Shown here one piece after another: positions 1 through 5,655 of a stretch of 8,206 bases of DNA. Position numbers and translations under genes: made by a program. Position 1 is the first letter of the stretch. Each line of letters starts with the position of its first letter. Location: contig JAJXUC010000165.1 in assembly GCA_021783435.1 (NCBI GenBank), positions 1-8,206 of the forward strand, in the 5' to 3' direction. The notes under the pieces are model-generated. The model was not told where the DNA came from, did no database searches, and was given only the letters and a program-made list of their open reading frames with translations. This DNA comes from Pseudomonadota bacterium (lineage in GTDB: Bacteria > Pseudomonadota > Gammaproteobacteria > Burkholderiales > Burkholderiaceae).

Positions 1-264
1 GGGTATTGCGCCCCTTCTGTCACGCTTATGCCTGTCGGATCTACGCCGCGCCCTTCCGTGCAAGTACCGGGCTTCGATGAATTGCGCCATCTCACCCGGG
101 CGCGTCGCCTCCTATCCGCTTCCTGTTCGTCAGGCCAGCGCTTTGCCTCCAGCTTCCTCCAGACTCGCAGTCGCCCGCAAAACCCTTGCCTTTGGCTAGC
201 CATCCCCCTTGCCGGGCTGGCAGAGGTCTCTCACCCCCTAGAAAGTGCGCCCTGCCGGGCGCAC
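1..264 (-). mobile_element. Group IIC intron, 5' part (domain I), cut by window edge
   Basis: Read on the minus strand from 264 leftwards, the sequence opens with GTGCGCCCGGCA, matching the GUGYG 5' splice-site rule and the start of the Oceanobacillus iheyensis class C intron (GUGUGCCCGGCA) as I remember it. Domain I landmarks follow in the same order: a GGGGGTGAGAGACC segment, CTAGCC, GGCAAGGGT, GGCGAC, a GAGTCTGGAGGAAGC block (about 152-166) and GGCCTGACGAACAGGAA (120-136). The first 20 bases fold into a perfect 8-bp stem (245-252 with 257-264), as in the reference intron. Domains II to VI and any reverse transcriptase/maturase gene would lie beyond the left edge. The intron lies in the same orientation as the sulfide:quinone oxidoreductase gene and directly after its terminator. 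No protein-coding gene is supported here. The class assignment rests on remembered consensus, not on a covariance-model search. Confidence 0.87.
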
Positions 265-266
265 AC

Positions 267-300
267 AAAAAAGCCGGGTCAAGCCCTAGGCTTGCCCGGC
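267..300 (-). terminator. Rho-independent terminator of the sqr gene
   Basis: On the minus strand GCCGGG-CAAGCC (as its complement, 289-300) pairs with 273-285 around a 3-nt loop (286-288), with one bulged base at 279, and is followed by six T (272-267). It begins 34 bp after the stop codon of the sulfide:quinone oxidoreductase gene. The stem plus T-run also forms the 5' exon flank of the adjoining group IIC intron. Confidence 0.9.
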
Positions 301-334
301 GTGTGGCGCGGTATGCGGCGTGATGCGCGGCGCG

Positions 335-1636
335 TCAGGTCTGGTGGTGCGGGTGCAGCACCTTGTCCTGCAGGCGCTTGAAGCCGATGAGCTTCATCAC
401 GTACTTCTCGTAAATCGGCTCCGAGTTGCCCTTCTTCATCTTGCGGATGAAGTATTTCTCGAAGGCAATCTTGGCCAGATGCACCCATTTGCCGGAACCG
501 AACCAGTTCACGTCGCGTGGGGGTATCTGCGGAATGGCGACGAAGGCCGCGCCGGTGGTGCCGAAGTCCGCCAGGCAGATGGCTTGCCAGGTGCCCTTGT
601 GGCTGGGCTGTCGACCGGCGAGTTCTTCCTGGATGTTGTGGACCACCGCCGTGACCATGGACTCGATCATGTAGCCGGTCTTGGGCACGCCGCAGGGCAC
701 CGGGGTCGGGCCCACGGGAGGAATGGCGATGCACACGCCGGCCGAATAGATGTTCTTGTATTTCGGGTTGCGCTGGAAACCGTCGACCATGACGAAGCCA
801 CGCGGATTGCACAAACCGTCGACCTTGGCCACGGCATCGACACCCTTGAAGGCCGGCAGCATCATGGCGTGCTTGAAGGGCAGTTCATGCTTCTTCACGA
901 CATTGCCTTGCATGTCGAGTTCGTCGACAAACATCTTGCCGGCCTCGACCTTGGTGGTCCTGGCGTTGGTGATCCAGCGGATGTCATGGTCGCGGTATTC
1001 GTGCTCCATGATGCCCTTGGAATCGCCCACGCCGTCCAGCCCCAGGTGCCCGATGTAGGGCTCGGCCGTGACGAAGGTGATGGGCACCTTGCTGCGCAGT
1101 TTTTTCTTGCGCAAGGCCGCGTCCAGGATCATGGTGTACTCATAGGCGGGCCCGAAGCAACTGGCCCCCGGCATGGCACCGACGATGACATGGCCTGGGC
1201 TGTCGCACAGCTTCTGAAAGTCCTCGTAGCATTTCTCGGCGTGGTCGATGGTGCAAATCGACTGGGTGTATCCGCCATTGGGGCCGGAACCCTCCACCTC
1301 CTCGAACGACAACTTCGGGCCGGTGGTGATCAACAGGTAGTCGTAATGGACGGTGTCACCGTTCTGCAGCGTGATGGTGTTGCCGGCCGCATCGATGTCG
1401 GTGGCGGCTTGCGCGACGAAGTCAATGCCCTTGCGCTCGAGATACGGACGCATCGGAAACACGACTTCCTCGCGCTTGCGCCAACCCACCGCGACCCAGG
1501 GATTCGAGGGAACGAACTGAAAGTAATCCACGGTATTGATGACCGTGATCTTGTGTTCATTTCCCAGCAGAGCGCGGGCCTCGTAGGCGGCGGGCATGCC
1601 GCCGATACCAGCCCCTAAAACGACGATATGTGCCAT
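335..1636 (-). CDS. sqr: Sulfide:quinone oxidoreductase, type I
   Basis: This is a 433-residue membrane-associated flavoprotein that oxidises sulfide to sulfane sulfur or polysulfide and reduces quinone. The N-terminal GAGIGG (residues 8-13) is the FAD-binding dinucleotide fold. TTGPKL (104-109) and YSAGVCIAIPP (297-307) are further flavin-contact segments. Cys128, Cys160 (in GASC) and Cys354 align with the three redox cysteines Cys128, Cys160 and Cys356 known for the A. ferrooxidans enzyme, and length and overall sequence resemble that protein (434 residues). The C-terminal part, rich in aromatic and basic residues (about 383-420), fits the amphipathic membrane anchor of the family. No signal peptide is visible. 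The ATG at 1636 is supported by GGAGG at 1646-1650, nine bases upstream. The gene is divergent from the YeeE pair and ends in a terminator followed by a group II intron. Flavocytochrome c sulfide dehydrogenase is less likely because there is no export signal and the SQR cysteine pattern is complete. Confidence 0.95.
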   Translation of the reverse strand: MAHIVVLGAGIGGMPAAYEARALLGNEHKITVINTVDYFQFVPSNPWVAVGWRKREEVVFPMRPYLERKGIDFVAQAATDIDAAGNTITLQNGDTVHYDYLLITTGPKLSFEEVEGSGPNGGYTQSICTIDHAEKCYEDFQKLCDSPGHVIVGAMPGASCFGPAYEYTMILDAALRKKKLRSKVPITFVTAEPYIGHLGLDGVGDSKGIMEHEYRDHDIRWITNARTTKVEAGKMFVDELDMQGNVVKKHELPFKHAMMLPAFKGVDAVAKVDGLCNPRGFVMVDGFQRNPKYKNIYSAGVCIAIPPVGPTPVPCGVPKTGYMIESMVTAVVHNIQEELAGRQPSHKGTWQAICLADFGTTGAAFVAIPQIPPRDVNWFGSGKWVHLAKIAFEKYFIRKMKKGNSEPIYEKYVMKLIGFKRLQDKVLHPHHQT

Positions 1637-1921
1637 ATGTTGTTGCCTCCGTCGATCAACCCGTTTTGTTCGCTCAAGTCGGACGCCACAGCGCGCAAAC
1701 GCCCCACCATCGACGCACTCAGAATGCTGCGCGAAACGATGCGACCCATTCGCGTTGTCCTTGGGCCTGGTGAGACGGCCAACCTTGTCGCAATCCGGCG
1801 TCCAACCGGCTTGTGAAGCTTATCCACTGTGACAACTCTCGGCACCCCATCCGCATCGCAAGCATGGAGGAAGCATTGACATCGGTCAAACCATGTGAAT
1901 CCAAGTGCGTGTTTGCCCTAC

Positions 1922-1946
1922 CCTGGAGAAACCCTAATACTCCAGG
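1922..1946 (+). promoter_or_regulatory. Candidate operator: 7-bp inverted repeat
   Basis: CCTGGAG (1922-1928) and CTCCAGG (1940-1946) are perfect inverted arms separated by 11 bases, an 18-bp centre-to-centre spacing that would put both half-sites on nearly the same helix face. The right arm lies about where the -35 element would be for the TATACT box at 1967-1972. A dimeric repressor or activator site is plausible; the regulator is unknown. There is no T-run, so it is not a terminator. Confidence 0.4.
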
Positions 1947-1966
1947 AAGCATGACTGGAACCTATC

Positions 1967-1972
1967 TATACT
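1967..1972 (+). promoter_or_regulatory. Candidate -10 box for the YeeE gene pair
   Basis: TATACT is one base from the sigma-70 consensus and lies 87 bases before the YeeE start codon. No good -35 hexamer is present 16-18 bases upstream, where the inverted repeat arm sits instead, so an activator-dependent promoter is possible. Confidence 0.35.
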
Positions 1973-2059
1973 CAACCGAGTTCCCCAAACGGGCCAATCC
2001 AGTTCGAGGACATTTGGCCAAGCGCAATTTCACACGCATCCCAGGAGGAAGACACGATC

Positions 2060-2566
2060 ATGCGAACCCCACGCCCCCTTTGGAATCCCTATGTCGCCGG
2101 TGTGATCCTCGGCTTGGGGCTCCTGGCCACCTTCATCGCCACCGGCAATGGCTACGGTGTCACTGGAGCGACCACCCTGGCCACGGCCGCCGTGGCTGGC
2201 CGGATCGACCCCGCCATCGTCGCGCAGCACACCTATTTGCATGGCCTGTTCGATGCCGGCCTGAACCGCTGGATCGTCTGGGAGGTGGTCGGCCTGGCCA
2301 TTGGCGCCCTCATCGGCAGCGTGCTGGCTGGACGCTTCAAGCTCCAGGTTGACGGACCCGTGCAAGCTGGGCGCAGTATGCGCCTCGTGCTGGCACTCAC
2401 CGGTGGGGTTGCAGCGGGCTTCGGTGCGCGTCTGGCCCTGGGTTGCACCAGCGGTATGGGCCTGTCCGGGTCTGCGACGCTGGCTGCTGCGGGCTTTCTC
2501 TTCCTCATCGGATTTTTCCTCGCCGGCATCGTGTTCGGTCAAATGACGAAAGGACTGTGGAAATGA
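2060..2566 (+). CDS. YeeE/YedE family sulfur transporter, first half-subunit
   Basis: This 168-residue inner-membrane protein belongs to the YeeE/YedE (sulphur transport, DUF395) family. A family member, TsuA of Spirochaeta thermophila, imports thiosulfate. Hydrophobic segments lie at about residues 10-30, 73-91, 108-128 and 141-160. The family motif is LALGCTSGMGLSG, and its Cys129 is the only cysteine in the protein. Full-length YeeE proteins are about twice this size, so this is a half-length form that probably pairs with the next gene product. The ATG is preceded by AGGAGGA at 2043-2049. Its stop overlaps the next start by four bases (ATGA, 2563-2566), implying translational coupling. The substrate (thiosulfate, sulfide, polysulfide or other) cannot be read from the sequence; the neighbouring sulfide oxidoreductase and rhodanese favour a reduced sulfur species. 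Confidence 0.88.
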   Translation: MRTPRPLWNPYVAGVILGLGLLATFIATGNGYGVTGATTLATAAVAGRIDPAIVAQHTYLHGLFDAGLNRWIVWEVVGLAIGALIGSVLAGRFKLQVDGPVQAGRSMRLVLALTGGVAAGFGARLALGCTSGMGLSGSATLAAAGFLFLIGFFLAGIVFGQMTKGLWK

Positions 2567-3177
2567 GCTTCCCTCTCGGTTACACCGGACCACTTTCGGG
2601 CATCATCCTCGGCATCGTCTTCGGCTATGTGCTGGAAAACGCCGGGTTTGGCAGCGGCTGCAAACTCACGGCGCAGTTGCGTTTCAAGGACTGGGCCGTG
2701 TTCAAGGTCATGTTCACCGCCATCATCGTGGCGTCCGGGGGCTTGTATCTGATGCAAGGCTTGGGCTTGGTGAATGTCGTCAACGACATGTTCGTGCCTT
2801 CCGTCTTCATCTGGGGCAGCACCTTGGGCGGCGTGGGCATCGGTGCAGGCATGGCCATCGGTGGCTACTGCCCAGGCACTTCGCTGGTTGCGCTGTTCTC
2901 CGGTAAGCTCGACGGCCTGATCTTCTTGCTCGGCATCGGCCTGGGTACGCTGGTTTTCAATGGCTTCTCGTCCTCAATCGAAAGTTGGGCCTGGAGGCAG
3001 GTTGGCCCCGATTCCCTGACCGTGCCGCAACTTCTGCACATGCCCGTTTGGGCTGTCTGGGCATTGCTGTTCGCGATTCTGGTGGGGGTTGGCTACCTCA
3101 CGCGCGCCAACCCGGCATTTCCCACGGCGCCCACGGCCAACAAGGCAACGGGCATGGCGGTCACGCAGCAGTCCTGA
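2563..3177 (+). CDS. YeeE/YedE family sulfur transporter, second half-subunit
   Basis: This 204-residue integral membrane protein is the partner half of the YeeE/YedE transporter. It carries two conserved motifs of the family: GFGSGCKLTAQLRFKDW near the N-terminus (Cys33) and GGYCPGTSLVAL (Cys103). These are its only cysteines. Hydrophobic segments lie at about 10-28, 46-66, 83-110, 117-134 and 161-180, and the C-terminal 25 residues are a polar tail. The frame is open further upstream, but the ATG at 2563 is chosen because it gives the standard family N-terminus and the four-base ATGA overlap with the first half. Together the two halves hold three motif cysteines, matching the cysteine motifs of fused TsuA-type transporters. 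They are likely a heteromeric channel for thiosulfate or a related anion. A terminator-like hairpin follows. Confidence 0.88.
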   Translation: MSFPLGYTGPLSGIILGIVFGYVLENAGFGSGCKLTAQLRFKDWAVFKVMFTAIIVASGGLYLMQGLGLVNVVNDMFVPSVFIWGSTLGGVGIGAGMAIGGYCPGTSLVALFSGKLDGLIFLLGIGLGTLVFNGFSSSIESWAWRQVGPDSLTVPQLLHMPVWAVWALLFAILVGVGYLTRANPAFPTAPTANKATGMAVTQQS

Positions 3178-3200
3178 ATATGCAGGAATAGTCCACGCCC

Positions 3201-3228
3201 GAGGCTGGGGCCATGCCCTGCTCTTTTT
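3201..3228 (+). terminator. Probable Rho-independent terminator after the YeeE pair
   Basis: GAG (3201-3203) and TGGGGC (3206-3211) pair with GCCCTG (3215-3220) and CTC (3221-3223) around a CAT loop. There is a two-base bulge at 3204-3205 and two G-U pairs. Five T follow (3224-3228). The stem is imperfect but well placed, 23 bases after the stop codon. Confidence 0.55.
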
Positions 3229-3246
3229 CCGATCCGCCCGGCGCCT

Positions 3247-3281
3247 GTGAACCTTTCCTTCGTTGACGCGTTGAAGTTCAC
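3247..3281 (+). repeat. Imperfect hairpin upstream of the NPCAP peptide gene
   Basis: GTGAA (3247-3251) pairs with TTCAC (3277-3281) and CTTC (3258-3261) pairs with GAAG (3273-3276), with a six-base bulge on the left side. It lies about 75 bases before the start codon and could be part of the leader or a protein-binding site. The arms are short and chance is a real alternative. Confidence 0.2.
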
Positions 3282-3355
3282 GAAACCCAGGACTCATCGG
3301 GCTGCACCGCGCGTCCGGCGTTTTATTGTTTTTCCATCAACTCAGGAGATTTTTA

Positions 3356-3625
3356 ATGGCTCATTCGCGCCTCAAGTTGTCCCAAGCCCTACCCACCCTC
3401 GCGCTTGCCGCTGCCATCGTTGCGCCGATGCCCCAGGCGCTGAGCAGCCTGTCTGGCGCACCCATGGCACAGGCTGCGGCCAATCCCTGTGCACCAAGCA
3501 ACCCATGTGCGCCTTCATCCAAAAAAATGGACAAAAAGATGAACATGGAGAAAAAGGCCGGCAATCCCTGCGCTCCTGGCAAGATGGGGAACAAGTCCAG
3601 CAACCCCTGCGCACCCTCGAAGTAA
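3356..3625 (+). CDS. Small exported Cys/Lys/Met-rich protein with four NPCAP motifs
   Basis: This gene encodes 89 residues. Residues 1-40 look like a Sec signal peptide: basic start, hydrophobic stretch ALPTLALAAAIVA, and an AQA-A cleavage site near 40. The mature part of about 49 residues has four N-P-C-A-P motifs (43-47, 49-53, 70-74, 83-87), each giving one cysteine. Lys/Met-rich linkers such as KKMDKKMNMEKK separate them. I do not recognise a named family; short NPCAP-type repeat proteins occur in other proteobacteria as hypothetical proteins. Possible roles are periplasmic metal binding (copper or similar) or carrying sulfane sulfur, both inferred from composition and from the sulfur neighbours. 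The ATG at 3356 is preferred over a TTG at 3326 because AGGAG lies at 3344-3348 with seven-base spacing and because it gives a proper signal peptide. It is separated from the YeeE pair by a likely terminator, so it may have its own promoter; no clear one is seen. Confidence 0.8.
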   Translation: MAHSRLKLSQALPTLALAAAIVAPMPQALSSLSGAPMAQAAANPCAPSNPCAPSSKKMDKKMNMEKKAGNPCAPGKMGNKSSNPCAPSK

Positions 3626-3720
3626 CTTGCAGCGCTGGCTACGGGCCGATTCATTCCTTCGGGCTCGTCGCTGGTGGCGGTTTTGAGTGCGAGACTCCTG
3701 TCGCGTTCTGCTCTTGATCC

Positions 3721-4521
3721 ATGCCAGTCAAGTCATCCGGGTTGTCATCCCAGCTCCGGCTCGGCGCTTCCGAGTTGCAGCACTTGATGCACATGGAGCC
3801 AAGGCTGCAACAGCAGCGCATGCTGAAGGCTGCTGAGAACGTGCTGGACTGCATGCAGACGTCTTCCCGACGCGGTAGCGGTGTGCTTGCCGATGTGCTC
3901 GGCAAGCACACCGCGTTCGCGGAATGGGCGCATTACCCGGACAACGACGCCGTGGATGCGCGCACCGGCTACCGCTTTTATTACCACGCGCACACGGCCA
4001 GTGAGCGCATGGCCGGCGAACATGGCCATTTCCACGTGTTTGGCCCGACCTCAAACGTGAGAAACGTCAGGAAAATTCACCCAGAACCCGGTGCGACGGG
4101 CGTACCGGATTCAACCGCTGGCCTGACGGCTGACATCCCCCCGGCCGCGATCCCCGATTACACCCACCTCATCGGTATTTCCGTGAACGAGCGCGGCTTT
4201 CCCCTGCGCTTGTTCACCACCAACCGCTGGGTCACCGCTGAGCACTGGCTACCTGCTGCAACGGTGATTCGCACGATGCAGAACATCGACTTGGCACAAG
4301 CCAAGCCGGCAGCAACCGCTCGCTGGGTCCAAAGCATGGTGCGGTTATTTGCCCTGCAAATCGGCGCACTCCTCCAGTGGCGCGATGCACGCATCGCCGC
4401 AAGGAGCCTGCGTTCGAATCTCGAGCATGTGCTCGAGGATCGCCGCACCCACATCCTGAGCCAGTGTCGTATCGACCTTGCGAAACAGTTTCAGTTTTTG
4501 GAGAGCGCCGGTATCGGCTGA
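3721..4521 (+). CDS. Conserved protein of unknown function, resembling the DUF6969 family
   Basis: This gene encodes 266 residues with no signal peptide or membrane segment, so probably cytoplasmic. The core (about 67-185) carries EWAHYP (68-73), a YYHAH segment with His89 and His91, and EHGHFHVF with His101, His103 and His105. THLIGISVNERGFPLRLFTTNRWVT follows (148-172, in shorter blocks). This pattern matches my memory of the uncharacterised DUF6969 family. The clustered histidines suggest metal binding or catalysis, but no function is established and I do not assign one. An N-terminal segment and a C-terminal basic helical region (about 197-260) flank the core. The start is uncertain: an in-frame stop lies directly before the ATG at 3721, no clear ribosome-binding site is seen, and ATGs at 3787, 3793 and 3820 are alternatives. 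It lies 95 bp after the NPCAP gene and 45 bp before the rhodanese gene, so co-transcription with the rhodanese is likely. Confidence 0.82.
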   Translation: MPVKSSGLSSQLRLGASELQHLMHMEPRLQQQRMLKAAENVLDCMQTSSRRGSGVLADVLGKHTAFAEWAHYPDNDAVDARTGYRFYYHAHTASERMAGEHGHFHVFGPTSNVRNVRKIHPEPGATGVPDSTAGLTADIPPAAIPDYTHLIGISVNERGFPLRLFTTNRWVTAEHWLPAATVIRTMQNIDLAQAKPAATARWVQSMVRLFALQIGALLQWRDARIAARSLRSNLEHVLEDRRTHILSQCRIDLAKQFQFLESAGIG

Positions 4522-4566
4522 GACCAACCTCCGATCCGGTATTTTTTGTTCAACGTGGAGAGAAAT

Positions 4567-5547
4567 ATGAAACTCATCAACTTGATTGGTGCCGGCATTC
4601 TGGGAACTGCTGCCCAGATGGCATCCGCCGCAGGCCTTCCCGGGCCGTTGGTCACGCCGCAATGGCTGCACGAGCACATGCATGAGGTCACCATCGTCGA
4701 CATTCGCGACGACATGAAGACTTTCACCACCGAACCGAAGTTTGAGGTTGACAAGAAAACCGGCAAGAAAGATCTGGTGCAAACCGGGGGTCACCTCGCG
4801 GGAGCCCTATCCGTCGATTTCGGCAAGATTCGTGAAGAACGCACGGTCGACGGCGTGAAGATCAAGGCCCAGCTTCCCACGGCCACATTCTTCACCAAGG
4901 CAATGGACGATGCCGGTCTGAACAAGACCGATCAACCCATCGTGATCGTCCCCACCGGTGAAAGCGTCGATTCGATGGACATGGCCACCCGCTTGTACTT
5001 CCAACTGCGCTACTTCGGCGAGCCACGCGACAAGCTCGCCATCCTCAATGGCGGTGTGAACGCGTGGTTGCAGGCTGGCTTGCCCGTGGTGACGGACAAG
5101 GCCGCGACCACCCCCGGCAATTGGACAGCCGGGCCGGAAGACAAGAGCATTCTGGCTTCGATGCAACAGGTCAAGGAAGGTCTGCAAAAAGGTTCCGACC
5201 AGTTTGTCGACGCGCGTCCCACCGCCCAGTTCCTCGGCATCGTGAAGAAGCCGATCAACAAGACGGCTGGCCATCTGCCCGGCGCACGCTCCTTCCCGAC
5301 CGACGCCATCGTCAAGCCCGTGGGCGCCGCGCACGAGTTCATGACGGCCGACGATTACAAGAAGATCTACGCCGAGTTCAACATCCAGCCGAATGCGCCC
5401 ACCGTGACCTATTGCAACACCGGCCACCTGGCGTCTGGCGCCTGGTTCGTGACCCACGAAATTCTGGGCAACCCGAATTCCAAGCTCTACGCTGGCTCGA
5501 TGATCGAGTGGACCAATCTGGGCAACCCAACAGTCGGCCTGCAGTAA
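4567..5547 (+). CDS. Exported two-domain rhodanese-type sulfurtransferase
   Basis: This 326-residue protein has two rhodanese domains, N-terminal at about 26-175 and C-terminal at about 195-322. Such enzymes move sulfane sulfur from thiosulfate or a related donor to a thiol or cyanide acceptor. The first domain has PTGESVDS where the active loop would be and lacks cysteine, as is usual for the inactive domain of tandem rhodaneses. The second has TYCNTGHLAS with Cys283, the only cysteine in the protein and the expected persulfide carrier. The loop differs from the classic CRKGVT form and resembles variants in sulfur oxidisers. Residues 1-21 form a short signal peptide (Lys2, hydrophobic core, ASA-A), pointing to the periplasm. 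Signature stretches VDIRDD, GHLAGA, LNGGVNAW, VDARP and GHLPGAR are present. The ATG at 4567 has GGAGAG at 4557-4562; a TTG at 4546 would spoil the signal peptide. A strong terminator follows. Confidence 0.92.
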   Translation: MKLINLIGAGILGTAAQMASAAGLPGPLVTPQWLHEHMHEVTIVDIRDDMKTFTTEPKFEVDKKTGKKDLVQTGGHLAGALSVDFGKIREERTVDGVKIKAQLPTATFFTKAMDDAGLNKTDQPIVIVPTGESVDSMDMATRLYFQLRYFGEPRDKLAILNGGVNAWLQAGLPVVTDKAATTPGNWTAGPEDKSILASMQQVKEGLQKGSDQFVDARPTAQFLGIVKKPINKTAGHLPGARSFPTDAIVKPVGAAHEFMTADDYKKIYAEFNIQPNAPTVTYCNTGHLASGAWFVTHEILGNPNSKLYAGSMIEWTNLGNPTVGLQ

Positions 5548-5604
5548 AGAGGCGAGTGCAAGGCCACGCCATCCTCCGCGTTGGCGCGGCCGTTGGCTCA
5601 GAGC

Positions 5605-5628
5605 AAGGCGCTTCGGCGCCTTTTTTTT
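5605..5628 (+). terminator. Rho-independent terminator after the rhodanese gene
   Basis: AAGGCGC (5605-5611) pairs with GCGCCTT (5616-5622) around a TTCG tetraloop, and the T-run extends from 5621 to 5628. The very stable UUCG loop and eight T make this a strong terminator 57 bases after the stop codon. Confidence 0.93.
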
Positions 5629-5633
5629 AGACT

Positions 5634-5653
5634 GGCCTGCTTGCAAGCAGGCC
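5634..5653 (-). terminator. 20-bp perfect palindrome just past the murB stop codon
   Basis: GGCCTGCTTG and CAAGCAGGCC form a perfect palindrome ending two bases from the murB stop. It can fold as a hairpin with an 8-bp stem on either strand. On the murB strand it is followed by a run of A, not T, so it is not a standard intrinsic terminator. Together with the neighbouring terminator hairpin it probably separates the two convergent transcripts or protects the murB 3' end. Confidence 0.5.
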
Positions 5654-5655
5654 GG

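Larger units (their letters stand above)
1637..2059. promoter_or_regulatory. Divergent intergenic control region between sqr and the YeeE pair
   Basis: This 423-bp gap separates divergently transcribed sulfur genes and should hold promoters for both. It contains the sqr ribosome-binding site (GGAGG, 1646-1650, minus) and a strong AGGAGGA at 2043-2049 for the first YeeE gene. A perfect inverted repeat and a TATACT box lie in its right third and are listed separately. I could not identify a convincing promoter for sqr. Short open frames on both strands have no ribosome-binding site or recognisable protein and are not called as genes. Confidence 0.6.

Noticed and set aside
28..381. 117-codon open frame on the plus strand at the left edge
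   Set aside because: It lies antisense to group II intron domain I and the sqr terminator, has no ribosome-binding site and gives no recognisable protein.
320..1618. 432-codon plus-strand frame opposite sqr
   Set aside because: A GC-rich antisense shadow; the minus-strand product is a clear sulfide:quinone oxidoreductase with a ribosome site and catalytic cysteines.
1615..1845. Short minus-strand frame overlapping the sqr start, and plus-strand frames in the same gap
   Set aside because: No ribosome-binding site, no recognisable domain, and they occupy the divergent control region.
1876..1881. Exact TTGACA hexamer as a -35 box
   Set aside because: No acceptable -10 hexamer 15-19 bases downstream, so it is not called as a promoter.
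4807..5646. 279-codon minus-strand frame opposite the rhodanese
   Set aside because: Antisense shadow with low-complexity composition that also runs through the terminator; the plus strand encodes a clear rhodanese.
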